Positions 21,156 through 33,074 of a stretch of 64,000 nucleotides of DNA are shown one piece after another; position 1 is the first letter of the stretch, and every line of letters begins with the position of its first letter. The stretch comes from Geosiphon pyriformis (Eukaryota; Glomeromycota; Glomeromycetes; Archaeosporales; Geosiphonaceae). The notes under the pieces were generated by a model that saw nothing but the letters and a program-made list of their open reading frames with translations, made no database searches and was not told the DNA's origin. Both the position numbers and the translations under genes were made by a program. Where the stretch lies: positions 481,996 through 545,995 of the forward strand of contig JAAOMT010000591.1 in NCBI GenBank assembly GCA_016748015.1, read 5' to 3'.

Positions 21156-24100
21156 TCTTGGTTTTTTGCAAGAGAACATGGGTTTTAATAATCTTCAAGT
21201 CTTACAAATAAAATAGAATTTTGATGAATACTTATTCTATTATGTTAATTAAAATGGCTAGAAAAAATTTTGTTTGCATATAACAAGTTTAGTGTTTTTT
21301 GTAGTAATGATTTCTCTGTTTTAAAAAACACTTCAACTTAGTTTTCTATGTTTACTATTGGATTAATAATTAAAGATATTTTAGAAAAAAATAGAGAGCT
21401 TTAATTGGTCTTACAAGATATATGCAATGCTTATAACTTAGTTAAATAGTATTATTTAAAAACTAGTCTACAGTATATTAAGATATATAAATAATTTATC
21501 AAGTTTTTTAATTATATATATAAGGATAAAATTAATAAAGTAATAATTAATTTTGGGCTCTTAAATAGTTATAAAGTACATAATAAGTTGAATTAAAATA
21601 AAGTTTTTTTATCTTTCTTTTGAAAAAATTTTTATGATTTTCTTTTATATAAAGTTAAGAAACATAAACATTTGTGAAATTATCAAATTAATACCAATTT
21701 TGTTATCAAAACAGACAAAATAGAGAATAATAGAGATTTAACTTTTTTTTTTATTGTTAATGCTTTTGTTAATAATACAATTTGGGTCGAAAATAAACAG
21801 TTTTTTATGCAATATACTTTAAATATTGCCAGTAAATTTTTTATGATCAATAAAATTTCAATTAACAATAAAAAAATAATGGCTATTTTTATTGATTAAA
21901 GTGTTAGAACAGCTTCTTTAAGAATTAATAACATGTCAATTTCAATTGCCAAAAAAAGTAAATTGCACAAATATTTAGAAATTTTTTTATTAACTAAGAG
22001 TTTGTTTAAGCTAAATATTTCTAAGACACATTTTAATGTCTAATTTTTTATTAATATAGTACTTAAAAAGACTATTACAGATAAACAGTTCTCTTATTTG
22101 ATTTCAGCTATTTTGCAATCTATAATTAACTATAGATTTTAATTTAGCTTTGAGTTATTAAACATATATTGTAAATAAAACATTATAGTTAAAAAATATT
22201 TTAAGTCTAAGACCAATTTTCTACATGATTTTTTTAGTAAAAAATTACACTATCTCTTTTTATATAATTTGAAATCATTTGAACAGATACAAGCTAAGAA
22301 TAAATTGGCTTTAATAATAGTCTTTATTAATATTTTGAGTATTCTTAAATATTTATTTAATCACAAACAGTTAAATTTGCAGGTTCTGAAATAGACTTTC
22401 TCAAATCTTTTTTATTGTTTTATTAAATTGCATATTAGTCCTATAATTTTTTGGCTAGAATAATAAAAATTTTTTTGGCTAATAAAATGTCTTTAGATAA
22501 CAATTTGCTTAACATGTTTTGCAATTTTGGAAAGTTTTTAATGTTAGATGTTTTGGAGAAGTCTTTGTACTATAATTTAGTATGCTTTTTAAAAAAATTT
22601 GTTATTAAAAAAAATTGGATTTTAGAGGTTCTGTATTACTTTGGTTTAAATTGGCTTTAAAGTTTTTGCATGATAATTAATCTTTGTTGGTCAATTTTAA
22701 TCAAGTTAATAGGCTTAATGGCCCAAGCATTTTAGAATTTGTTAAGTTTTTTAATGTTTATAGACATTTGCTTAAAATTTGGTCAAGTGTTATTAAGGTT
22801 TTTACAGATAAGTTATTAAAAAATATACGTTTTGTTAAGATTGCTTATAAAGCTGCTGTATATTTTCTAATGGTAAACATAGAAGTTAATGTTAAAAAAC
22901 ATGGTTTTTTGTTATCTACAATAATTAAATTATAGACTGTTGCTTTGTCTTTAAAATGTGTTTTATTTTTTTGTGTAATTGTTTTGTATCTGAATAATCA
23001 AACTGCTATTAATACATATAAATTCAAGATTAGGTCTATTGTGTCTAACTTTTGCAATTGTTGTTGAATAAAAAAGAGACATATTGCTAATTTAATTAAG
23101 AACAAAAATCTTAAGATTAATTGAATTAAAGTTAAAGACCATTTAGATGTTTTAAACAATATTAAAACAAATTAGATAATAAAAAAAGACCAAATATTTT
23201 TTGTTGTTTCTGTTAAGTAATGTACATAAATAATTTATTATAATAAAAAATACAGCTGTTTTTAGCAATATTTGTCACTTTATTTGTAATTTGTATAAAT
23301 CTGTCTGTTATGTTTAATAGAAAAATAGTCCTGGTTGTTATATGATGCCAAGTAAATTAATTTAGAAGATATATTGACTATTTATTATAAAAGTATAACA
23401 TCCTAATTTGCACATGTTATATGATTTTACAAACAAGAAGTCTGTTAATTTGTGCACATATTTAATAAAAACTGTACATAAATGTTTGTCTATAATTGTT
23501 AAAAAGAAATTATATAATAAAAAGTATTTTAGAATGTTATATTTATTGTGTAAAGAGATAAAATTTCTGGATTATGTTTTTATTGCCCTAAAAATATAGC
23601 CATTTATAAAGAAATATTAACAAAGCTTTTTAATATTTGAATATCTTTAATAAGTGTTTGCACTTTTTTTTTCTGCTGTATTGAGAACTCTTTCTAGGTA
23701 TTTGGTTGATATAAATTTGTATATTACAATTTGCAAAGAGTTTGTGTTAAAAAATTGGTATTTAAAGACTATAATAATTCTAAAAAACAAAATAAAAGCT
23801 TTAATAACTATAATTATATTATAGAACAGTTAGTAAAAATTTATTATTTAAAAATTTGGCTTGTTTAAAAAGAGCAAATTTAGTAGATAATAGTAATATG
23901 ATGTCTGGTTTAGCTGTTAGTTTAGTGGCTGACTTGTTAGATAGTATAGTTTATTTTTTTAAAATAATTAAATTTTTTGCAGTTAGTTTTAATAAATACA
24001 GATCATGATTGTTTTTTTTTGGTTTTGATAATAATATAAAAGTTTATATAGACATATAGTATTGTTTTGTCTGGTCTAAATAACTAGCTATATATAATAA

Positions 24101-24189
24101 ATATATGAATCACATTTAGTTTTAAGTCACTTAATTTGGTTTTATATATTAGATAGTAGTTGGGTTTTACTCATTAAATGTTAATAATA

Positions 24190-25530
24190 ATAATAAAATT
24201 TTTTAGATATTTATTAAAAACAAAAGTTAAATAATAATTAAAGTGAAAAATTAAAAACTGGCAAGATAATTTTTCTTAATATTAAAACTATTGCATATAT
24301 ATATATTTGTAGATTTAAAAAAAACCATATTGTAATATATTTTTTTTAATATCTTAATCTGATGCTTATTATTATTATAAAATAATATTTGATACTATAT
24401 TAATTATTATCTTTTTAAAATTATTATTGTATTATATTATAATTAAATAATTTATAATTTTTTACTAAATTCTTAAATTATAATAACAGATTTTTTTAGT
24501 TAATAATATTTTAATTAACAATAATAAAACAATAATTATTTTAATTAATTACAAAGTATAAACTTTTTTTATTAATATGTGACTTATTTATATTAATTAT
24601 TAAAAAAAAAATTGTACAAATATTTGAAAAAATTTTTGTTATTAATTAATTTATTTAAATTTAGTTTAATCAAAATATATTTGAATATTAAGTTTTTTAA
24701 TAAGAAAAAATTTAAAATTAAAATCTAGTTTGTTAATAAACTTTTCAAATAATATTATTACTTATATAAAAAAAAAAATAATAATAATAGTATAAATAAC
24801 TAATAGTAATATAAAAAATTATTAAAACATATTATATCAAAAATTTCAAAAATTTTAATAAAAATTTTAAAAATACTAGTAAAAATACCAGAAATTCCAA
24901 AAATGCTAAGAATTTTAACAATAACTCAAAAAATTGTAAAAATTTTAGAAATTTCATATTATAAAAATTTATATATATATAATAGAAATATTAAAAACAA
25001 AAAAAACAAATTATCTTAAAAATAAATAAACTTATTTAAAAACCAGTTTAGTTTTTTATTATAACTTTAATAAAACTATAATTAATTTAATAAATACATT
25101 TATTAATTATATTTAAAAACTATTATTTTATACATTTATATCTTACTTATTAAAATTCAAATTCACTTATATTAATGTTATTAATATTAATAATACATAC
25201 TTAACAATACTAAAATAATAGTTTTTAATTATAGTTATCAATAGAATATTATTATTATTTCTTTTTATTTGTTTTTTTGTTTTATTAATTAATTAAAAAA
25301 AAAGTATTAAAATTATAATATTAAAGATTATTTGATAAAAAACACCAAAAAAAAGTATAAAACTAGTTATAAAAACTAAAATTGCTTATTAAAAGAATAT
25401 AAAAACCAGAATAAACTAGTTATTATATTAAAGAAATCAGATATTAAGTATTACTTACTATTTTATTTAAATTTTTGTTTATTATACAAAGAAATTTATT
25501 ATCAAAATTTTCAGATTAAACATTAATAAT
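24190..25530. other. Long AT-rich stretch, no gene recognised
   Basis: About 1.3 kb of very AT-rich sequence between LINE remnants. A T-rich run near 25255-25290 could be a decayed LTR polypyrimidine tract, but I cannot anchor it. No ORF with recognisable content. Confidence 0.4.
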
Positions 25531-26652
25531 CTAAGTATTAAGTTATAAAAAATCCAAAAAACTTAAAAATTTACTTGTAATAATATTATTTACCATCTGT
25601 TTTTATATAACTTAAAATCTTTTAAACAAGTACAAATTAAAAATAAATTGATATTTATAATCAAATTTTCAAATACTTGTAATATTTTTGGTTATTTGTT
25701 TAATTACAGATTATTAAACTTACAGATTTTGAATTGGTCTTCTAATTATTTTTTGTAATTTTCTGTTAAATTAAAAATTAATTCAGTTAACAATTTTTTG
25801 GTTTGTGTTGTAAAAAATTTTTAAGAATATAATATAATTTTGGTAAACAATTTGTTTTTGCTTTTTATTATTCAAATAATACTTCAATATTTGTAGTTTT
25901 AAGCAATTCAGTTTTTTTTTATGTCTTTTATTTATTTAAGAAATTTAATATTACTTTTGTTAAATAATTATATAATAAAAATAGGAGTATTTTTAATTAA
26001 AAAAATTTTTAATATTGAAAAAAATTGAATTTCTAAAATCTAGTTTTTAATTAATTTAATTTAACAATTTGTTTTTTGGATAATTTTGTTTTTTGTTAAG
26101 TTGTTTTATTTTTGATTATCAACTTTTAGTCTTTTAATATGCTTTATTCAGATGTTTATTTATTTAAAAAAATAATTTGCTTAATATTAATTTGGATAAT
26201 ATTATTATTTACACCAATAGTTCTTTGAAAATTTTGGATATAATTAATATAAAGATTAATATTACAGTATTTTTTGAGGATTTAAATTTAAATATAAGTA
26301 TTAGAATATTTGGTTTGATTTTTTTTGTTTTAGTTAAATTGCAAATTATTGTATTGGTTTTGGAATGTATTTTTTTTTGTACAGTTATAATAAACTTGGA
26401 CAGTTAAATTGCTTTAAATACATATTTTCTTGAATTGAGTTTAGTTTTATTTGATTTTTACAATTTTTGCTAACTAAAACATTATTATATTTCGAATATT
26501 ATTAGAAAAAAAATCTTTGTATTATTTGGTTTAAAGTTAAAAACTATTCAGACATTTCAAAAAATAATAAAGCTAAAATACTAACTAATACTGCTTTTTT
26601 TTGGATTTAATTATACTAGTTTATATTCAGAAAAAATTTGTCAAGACTGATA

Positions 26653-27501
26653 CAGAGGGTGTCCAAAAGTTTCCGAACAAGATTTTATTTAACAATAATA
26701 TTTATTTTTTTATAAAATAAAACAAAATAAACAACATATTTATAATTTTATAGTAATTTTCTAAATTTTTCCATTAAGTGTTACTAAACGTTTAAGTCGG
26801 CGATATTTTTGGTGAGTAAATAAACGTTGACGTCCTGAACGAGGTCTTGAATCAATTGAACCAGTTTCTTTAAATCGTTTTATTGTATCCGAAACTGTTG
26901 TCAAGCTGCAATTGACTATGTTGGCAATATCACGATATTTCTTGCCATGCTGTTGTAATAAGCATATAGTATTACGTTGAGCAATCGTTAATTCTTTTTT
27001 TGCTCCCATTTCGTTTTAATAAAAACGACGAAAAAATCTTATATGCGCGTTACATTTCATTTTTATAAAAAAACGAGTNNNNNNNNNNNNNNNNNNNNCG
27101 TTTTATTGTATCCGAAACTGTTGTCAAGCTGCAATTGACTATGTTGGCAATATCACGATATTTCTTGCCATGCTGTTGTAATAAGCATATAGTATTACGT
27201 TGAGCAATCGTTAATTCTTTTTTTGCTCCCATTTCGTTTTAATAAAAACGACGAAAAAATCTTATATGCGCGTTACATTTCATTTTTATAAAAAAACGAG
27301 TATGAATAAAATCGATTATGCGCGTCGCGAAAAAACATTATACACGCGTGTTAAAAAATAAAAAACGCGTAATTAAATAATTAACTAACTTAATTTAGTA
27401 ATAAACTAACTTAATTTAGTAATAAACTCATGCTTTTCTAATTATTCAAGCATGTGGAATGTTACTCCAAAGTTTGTTCGGAAACTTTTGGACACCCTCT
27501 G
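26653..27501 (-). mobile_element. Tc1/mariner-type element, internally deleted, with assembly gap
   Basis: Terminal inverted repeats of 28 bp (CAGAGGGTGTCCAAAAGTTT...) lie at 26653-26680 and 27474-27501, flanked by TA on both sides (26651-26652, 27502-27503), the target duplication of the Tc1/mariner superfamily. Inside is only the N-terminal DNA-binding part of a transposase. A run of 20 N (27079-27098) is bordered by two identical 203-bp copies (26876-27078 and 27099-27301), so the assembled length is probably inflated; collapsing them gives about 626 bp. It sits in decayed LINE H and looks younger than its host sequence. Confidence 0.85.
26761..27009 (-). pseudogene. Transposase N-terminal HTH fragment (Tc1/mariner)
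   Basis: 82 residues starting MGAKKELTIAQRN. The first helix-turn-helix is visible (QRNTICLLQQHGKKYRDIA, then VNCSLTTVSDTIKRF), followed by the linker GSIDSRPRSGRQR typical of Tc1-like paired domains. The DDE catalytic domain is absent and the frame ends near the inverted repeat, so the product could at most bind inverted repeats. The second partial copy starting at 27232 is the gap-associated duplicate and not a separate gene. Confidence 0.8.
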
Positions 27502-28062
27502 TAATATAATTGTATTAAAAAATATACAGTATTTTATTTATGATATTTTTAAAACAATTAATTATGTTTGGTAAAAGATTGGTTTAAGCACTAAAATCTT
27601 GAATAATAATTTAATTTGGCATCTTGATTTTTATATAACTGCTAGTTTTATAAATAAGACTATAACTAATTTGTGTTTTTATTTTATAAAGACTTTATAT
27701 TGTTATTTGTTTATTGTTGTATATAAGTATTTATATAATAAATATTATTATAGTGTTTTGTGTTTCTATTATAACAATATTAAGCTTTTTAATTGTTTTT
27801 TTTCATGTAAAATAGATTTAAATATTTATAAGAAGTTGTTAAATTTATATACTACTATGTAAAAGTCTATTTTTGGTTAATACAAATTATTATTATGTGT
27901 TTTTTGGTTGTTTTTTTTATGTACTTTTAATAATATAATATATACAGTTCTAAATAAAGATTTTGTTTTCAAGAATTAATACCAAGAGTTTTTTTTTGTC
28001 TTTAAAAATATTAAAGTTGTTGTTAATAAAATTATAAGTTTTGTGTATGATTTTAAGATATT

Positions 28063-28250
28063 TGTTATTAAAGATTTTTGGTATCTTTTTTTGAATGTTG
28101 TTAATGTTGTTTTGCTATTAATTCTTAATTTTTAGAAGCTAACAAACTTTCAATAACTGAATTTATCTTTAAATTATCTTCTATAATTTGAATTATTAAG
28201 CTTATAAGTGGAATAACTAATTTTATGCCAGTTATTTGTATAGTTACTTT
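28063..28250 (-). repeat. Distal part of gypsy B LTR, separated by LINE D
   Basis: The reverse complement matches the end of LTR A (about 7060-7244), ending AATAACA at 28063. The proximal part of the same LTR resumes at 35160. The bases TAGTTACTTT (28241-28250) are the left target duplication of LINE D. Confidence 0.7.
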
Positions 28251-28385
28251 TTTTTATTTATTTATTTATTTTACAAGTGAGGTTCAAATGTGACCTAGTG
28301 CTATAGATCATACAAATAATCTAAACTAGGGGCAAATCATGCACTTTCTACACATGACCAGCCACTTGAGCCAGTCAGGACAACA

Positions 28386-31300
28386 CTACACACTTATATG
28401 CACAGAAACCATATCCCCAATACCCGAAAAGAATGAACAAAGCTTACAAAACCCAAAACTAACACCAAAAGCTTCAGCCACACCCAACAACCTAATCACA
28501 CCAGCCAAAAACGCCACAAACAAACCAGAAATTGATGCAGGAATGGACCCATCACGTGGAATCAAACCATGCCTCTCTATAAACACCCAGTGTTTGGCAC
28601 AGACCAACCAGATATCATCTTGAAACATGAGATAAAACTCATGCACAAAGCTCACAATCTTTTTATTACCTTCCTTAGAATCTTTAAAAACCAAGACAGA
28701 CTCATGAAACCAGCCATCAAAAACAAAGCCCTTACACAGAGCAACACAAATTTCAACCTCAAAAATACAAGAAGCCAATATCTACAAAACACATGAAGAA
28801 GAGTGAAACAGACCAGAAAGAATCTCCCAAGCTAAAGCATGAGCATCCAACAAACAAGCATGGCCAGTGGCATTATGAAGACATAAAAAGACATGATCCG
28901 AGATCTCAATATCACCACAGAACAGACAGACCACACTGGAGTATCTCCTATCATATAAGCGCTTGGGCACAGTAACAGGAAGCCAAAAATGAAGAGCCTT
29001 CATAAAGTAAGTACGACAACTTGTTGTGCGTATGCTGGTAAAACCAGAGGCCAAGTGAGAATCAGTGTGCCACACTAAAGAAAACATAAACCAATTAATA
29101 TCAGCACGCAAACTATCAGCCACAACATGAGAACCAACTCCAATCTCTCAACAAGTCTGATTAACTGATCGGAAAACATCACAAACAAAGTGTCTAGAAT
29201 TACCAGAAACTGCTGCATCTCTAGTATACAGAAAACGTTCACTGACTAAATAAGACAGACACCAAGCAGACAAAGCAGTGTCTTTGGCAAGTGCATCAGC
29301 ATGCTCATTGTCTGAGACACTTAAATAACCCTTTATCTTAACCCAATTCACATCCAAATTTTTTCGATGAATGACGGTAGCAATGTAGTGATACTCAATC
29401 CAACAGCAGTTTCTGAAATCCAGATGAATCAACAAAAACTTCGACCCATATGCATCCAAAGTGGCTTGGCTATCTGAAAACAAGTCAATTAAATGAGAAG
29501 AAGGAATACACTTAAGGGCCAAAGCTATGGCTTGCAGCTCCATCATAATAGAAGAAACCAAACCAGACACCCCAACACCTAAACCCAAGTTAATGTCCTC
29601 AAAAAAAACAGCAGCACCTGCTTTCACGTCAATAATGCCCAGACCAGACAGAGATCCATCCGTATACACAGAAAGGTGGGCAGCATCAATGGTCAACAGA
29701 GTGTTACAAACTACACCAAAATCATGAGAAAGATGAACATCTGACACAGCACAACCATCCATCAAAGAAAAACCCAAGGAGAGAGGAACAACACCACTAA
29801 AAAAGCAAATAAAGAGATTAAACCAGAAAGAGATTAAGCCATAAGGATCTAGTTTCTTTCAACGCTTGAAGATCCCCCAGCTGAAAACATTACTATCACA
29901 GCCATAAAGCTGCTCTACAAAAGCAATTCCATAACACCTGAGTGAAGAGACACACTTGAAAAAACAGGGTTCACCAAGAACCAAAGACATAGGAGTACCG
30001 CACCGACAGCAAAAAGCACAAACCAAAGAGCCACCCAAAGACAAATCACACCCGGAAAAAATATGAACCACACCAGCCAAAAAATTGTTTGAAAAATTGA
30101 CACCAATATAAGATGAAAACAGCAAAGAATGACGCGGGCACCAGCTAAGAACTTGAAGGTCATGAGACCTATAAGAAAAAAGGCGACCCAAAATACCAGT
30201 AGAATTCACAAAAGTAATAGCGGATGCCAATTTACTCTCAGCCTGAATCTGCTCAAAAGTCTTCAGACTGTACAATGAGAGGTGGTGCAGTGCATCATTG
30301 GAAAAATCATGGTGTAACCCAGACTTAGATTTCAAGATCTTGCATACCAGAGCATCCTATTTGTTACAAACACCCACAGAAATGAAACTGAACTGAGTCC
30401 TATAGCTGATGATAGGAAAAAAAACCACAGACACCAAATATGCACATTGTTTATCAGAAACTGCCTTTTTCAAAACCAGATTCACAAAAAACCACACATT
30501 CGCTTGGGCTTTAGCCAAACTGGGCTTCGAAAAACTCTTGAAAGATAAAAAAATGCCTAGATAACAATGAGATTCCCCTTTCTTGGCAATAGAAATAGGC
30601 ACACCACTGATAGTTAAATGAGGGTCTAACACCTGCCAATTGATGGAGATGGTCACTGTTTTGTCATTATTTACAGAAATATTGTTAAACCTAAAAAACT
30701 CATTAGCAACATCAAGGATGCATTGTGTAGCAGCCTGGCTGCTACCAACCCAAATAGTATCATCAACAAAAGCACCAGTAGCAAGAAACGAAGACAGTCC
30801 AGCTTGAGGATCCATCTGGCCAGTTTTGGATATAAAATGAGAATTTAACCTGTAGCCATATACACTATCCTGTTTTTTGACTTCACACAAGAGTGAATCG
30901 TAGAATATATGCCAGAGTAGAGAAGAGAAAATTTCCCCTTGGTCCAGCCCATCATGAACACAATATCCATCAGTCAAGCCGAAGTCAGTCATCACTCTGT
31001 TAACACAACTATTGTGAATGCTACCAAAAAATCCAATAAACTTATTACACATCTTAATTTTGACCAGACTTCTCCTAAGATGTTCCCAGCCAACTGAGTC
31101 ATAAGCCTTATGCATGTCCTGTAAAACCAGCCAGAGTTCTCAGTTTTTCTCCAAAGCATCTTCAATCACTGAACCTATAGCAAAGATGAGAGACTGCATT
31201 GTTGTACCCTTTAAAACTGAAAAATTGTTCCCGTGAAGAACATCAAAAGCGCTGCAAGCTGAAGAAATCTTATCTAAGAAGATCTTGGAAAGAATCTTGC

Positions 31301-33074
31301 AGACCATTTCAATTAGAGCAATAGAATGAGTGTTCGTAAGAACTTCTTCCCATTTATATGGTTTAGGAATCATAGAAACCCAAGCTTCTTTTCAAGGTCC
31401 AGGAATTGACTCACTAACTAAACACAGGTTCAAAAGCACCAAAAGCATATCCAAAACTGACTTGTTACAACACTTCCACAATTCGTTAGAGATACCAAAG
31501 AGACTAGCCACTTTTCTATCAGGAAGATTCTTGACGACTGCCAACATCTCATCAAAACTAATCGGACACATGACACCAGAGAAAGCACCATCAAAAACAT
31601 GCTCCAGAGGCCAATATTGGTAAATCCAATCTCCAGAGATGTCAGAAACCACCCTATACTTCCTGGTTCACCCCTCCATAATTTCATTCACCTTTGATTT
31701 GACAGAATCAGGCTCCAAAACCAACTTATCTCCCACAACCAAATAATCTAAGACTATCTTGTAAAAAGAACGCTCCAAAACACTTCTAATAGTGTGACCT
31801 TTGTCTAGTTCAAAACTCTTTATCCTCTTATTAATAGCCTGCTTGATTGAAGATTTCTCAGTGCATTTGGATTCCAACAACTTAGAAGCACAATACAACT
31901 TCCTTGCTTTGGCCAGCATAGAACAAATGAGACCGAAACCAGAACTTGAAAAAAACAAAGATCTCACCACTGATGCACCAAAGGAATTAAGCTTATCTCA
32001 TGTCTCCAACAATGAAGCAAAATTCCCACTGAAAACCAAGTGAGAATTCCTAACCAGCTTAAACACCAGCAGCTCCAGTTTATGAAACCTAAACGAAACC
32101 TTATTAAAAACACTATCAAAACTCTTGAACCATTTTTTTTTGAAAGTTCTGTCCACTGAAAGAACCATAATTTTCCGAACAATGTTCCATATTTCATTCA
32201 TATCTGAAAATTTCCTAGCCATAACAAAAGCACCCGAAAACATAGAAGCATTATCAGCCATGGCATTCTTGAACTCCAACCATTTCACCTCACTGGCACA
32301 TTTAATGTCAAATTTCTAACAATCCCTGTTGGCCTGTTTGCATAATAAAGACAGCTGCACATCCAATAACTCACCTATACTCACAGACACAAAAACAGCC
32401 TTATGATTAGTATCAAAAAAGTCATCAACACCAGCCACACTGCGATCCACAACCACGTTAATCAAATTAGAGGAGACAAAAACGTAGTCAATTGTCTTGG
32501 CGACACCACAAGAATTGCACCAAGTTGGAGATTTCACAAACAAACTCCCACCCAAAGAGTTGACCAAACCCAAATCAAAACACTTATTGAAACTGGCACA
32601 TTTGTGAGAACCGTCCTCATTGAAATCACCACCAAAAATGATAAAAGAAGATTCATTTATCACTTTAGCAATGAAAGAGTTGATAACACCAGCCTGAGAG
32701 AAACAAACTACCAAAGAAGCACCAGTATACAGCCCCAGAATCGACACAGAAAGTTTATTCTTAAAAAGCAGCCTCACTGACAAGAGCTAACCAGGCATCT
32801 CCGAAACCTTGCACACATGTCTCGCCAATGAAGAGTTCAAAATAATAGCAATGCCAGATCCCATGTGACCAGAATTCAGACCCAAAAGAAAAACGCGAAC
32901 ACCATCAAACCTATTAGTGATCCAAGGGCAAATCTTCCCCTTCAACTTTGTTTCAGTAACAATAGAAACCAGATTGTTTATATCCTTATGCCAATGAACA
33001 ATGTCTGCCTGCTTTGCATAATTGTTCATACCTCTGACATTGCATATGGCAATCTTCCAAACTAAATGAGTCAT
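28386..33074 (-). pseudogene. LINE D ORF2: endonuclease, RT, RNase H, Cys cluster
   Basis: One frame of 1562 codons from ATG 33074 to 28386, broken by about ten stops and no frameshift. APE endonuclease: AICNVRGMNN, TETKLKG, FGGDFNEDGS, TIDYVFVS and TNHKAV. RT: KAYDSVGWEHL, GEIFSSLLW and FVDDTIW (catalytic Asp pair). RNase HI: VYTDGSL, MMELQ, FSDSQATL and NEHADALA. C-terminal CLFCGD...C zinc-like cluster. Most stops replace Trp (TGG to TGA/TAG, for instance in PGPW, KHW and CSKW relative to LINE E); the others replace Gln. The ORF length equals that of LINE E apart from E's 69-codon duplication. Start chosen because ATG overlaps the ORF1 stop (ATGA). Confidence 0.88.

Larger units (their letters stand above)
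16560..24185 (+). mobile_element. LINE G4, near full length but strongly decayed, split by a solo LTR
   Basis: Covers 5' UTR, ORF1 (~16707-18540), ORF2 (~18550-24030), 3' UTR and an ATAATAATAAT tail (24180). The ORF1 start codon corresponds to ATA at 16707 where LINE D has ATG. ORF1 text such as KTCFIGHN is seen as KICFIGYN at ~17780. The endonuclease appears as AICNIQNIN (18573) and LGGNFNKNKS (18990). RT, RNase H (FTDKLL for YTDGS, 22800) and the C-terminal region follow. Substitutions are overwhelmingly toward A/T with many stops. LINE text continues cleanly from before 20209 to after 21155, so the segment between is a later insertion. Confidence 0.75.
25540..28062 (+). mobile_element. LINE H, decayed ORF2 3' half, split by a mariner element
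   Basis: Readable ORF2 text begins with YNLKTFEQIQ seen as YNLKSFKQVQ at ~25610. It continues through LVGVVHIFSG-like sequence and the RNase H domain at 26177-26407, where YTDGSL reads YTNSSL (catalytic Asp to Asn). After the mariner insertion it resumes at 27504 with NNLIWHLDFYITASF (27599) and the cysteine-poor C-terminal region. It breaks off near 28062, where the LTR of gypsy B begins. The start is approximate. Confidence 0.65.

Noticed and set aside
27050-27232. A second transposase ORF beside the one at 26761-27009
   Set aside because: It is the duplicate copy adjoining the N gap, most likely an assembly artefact.
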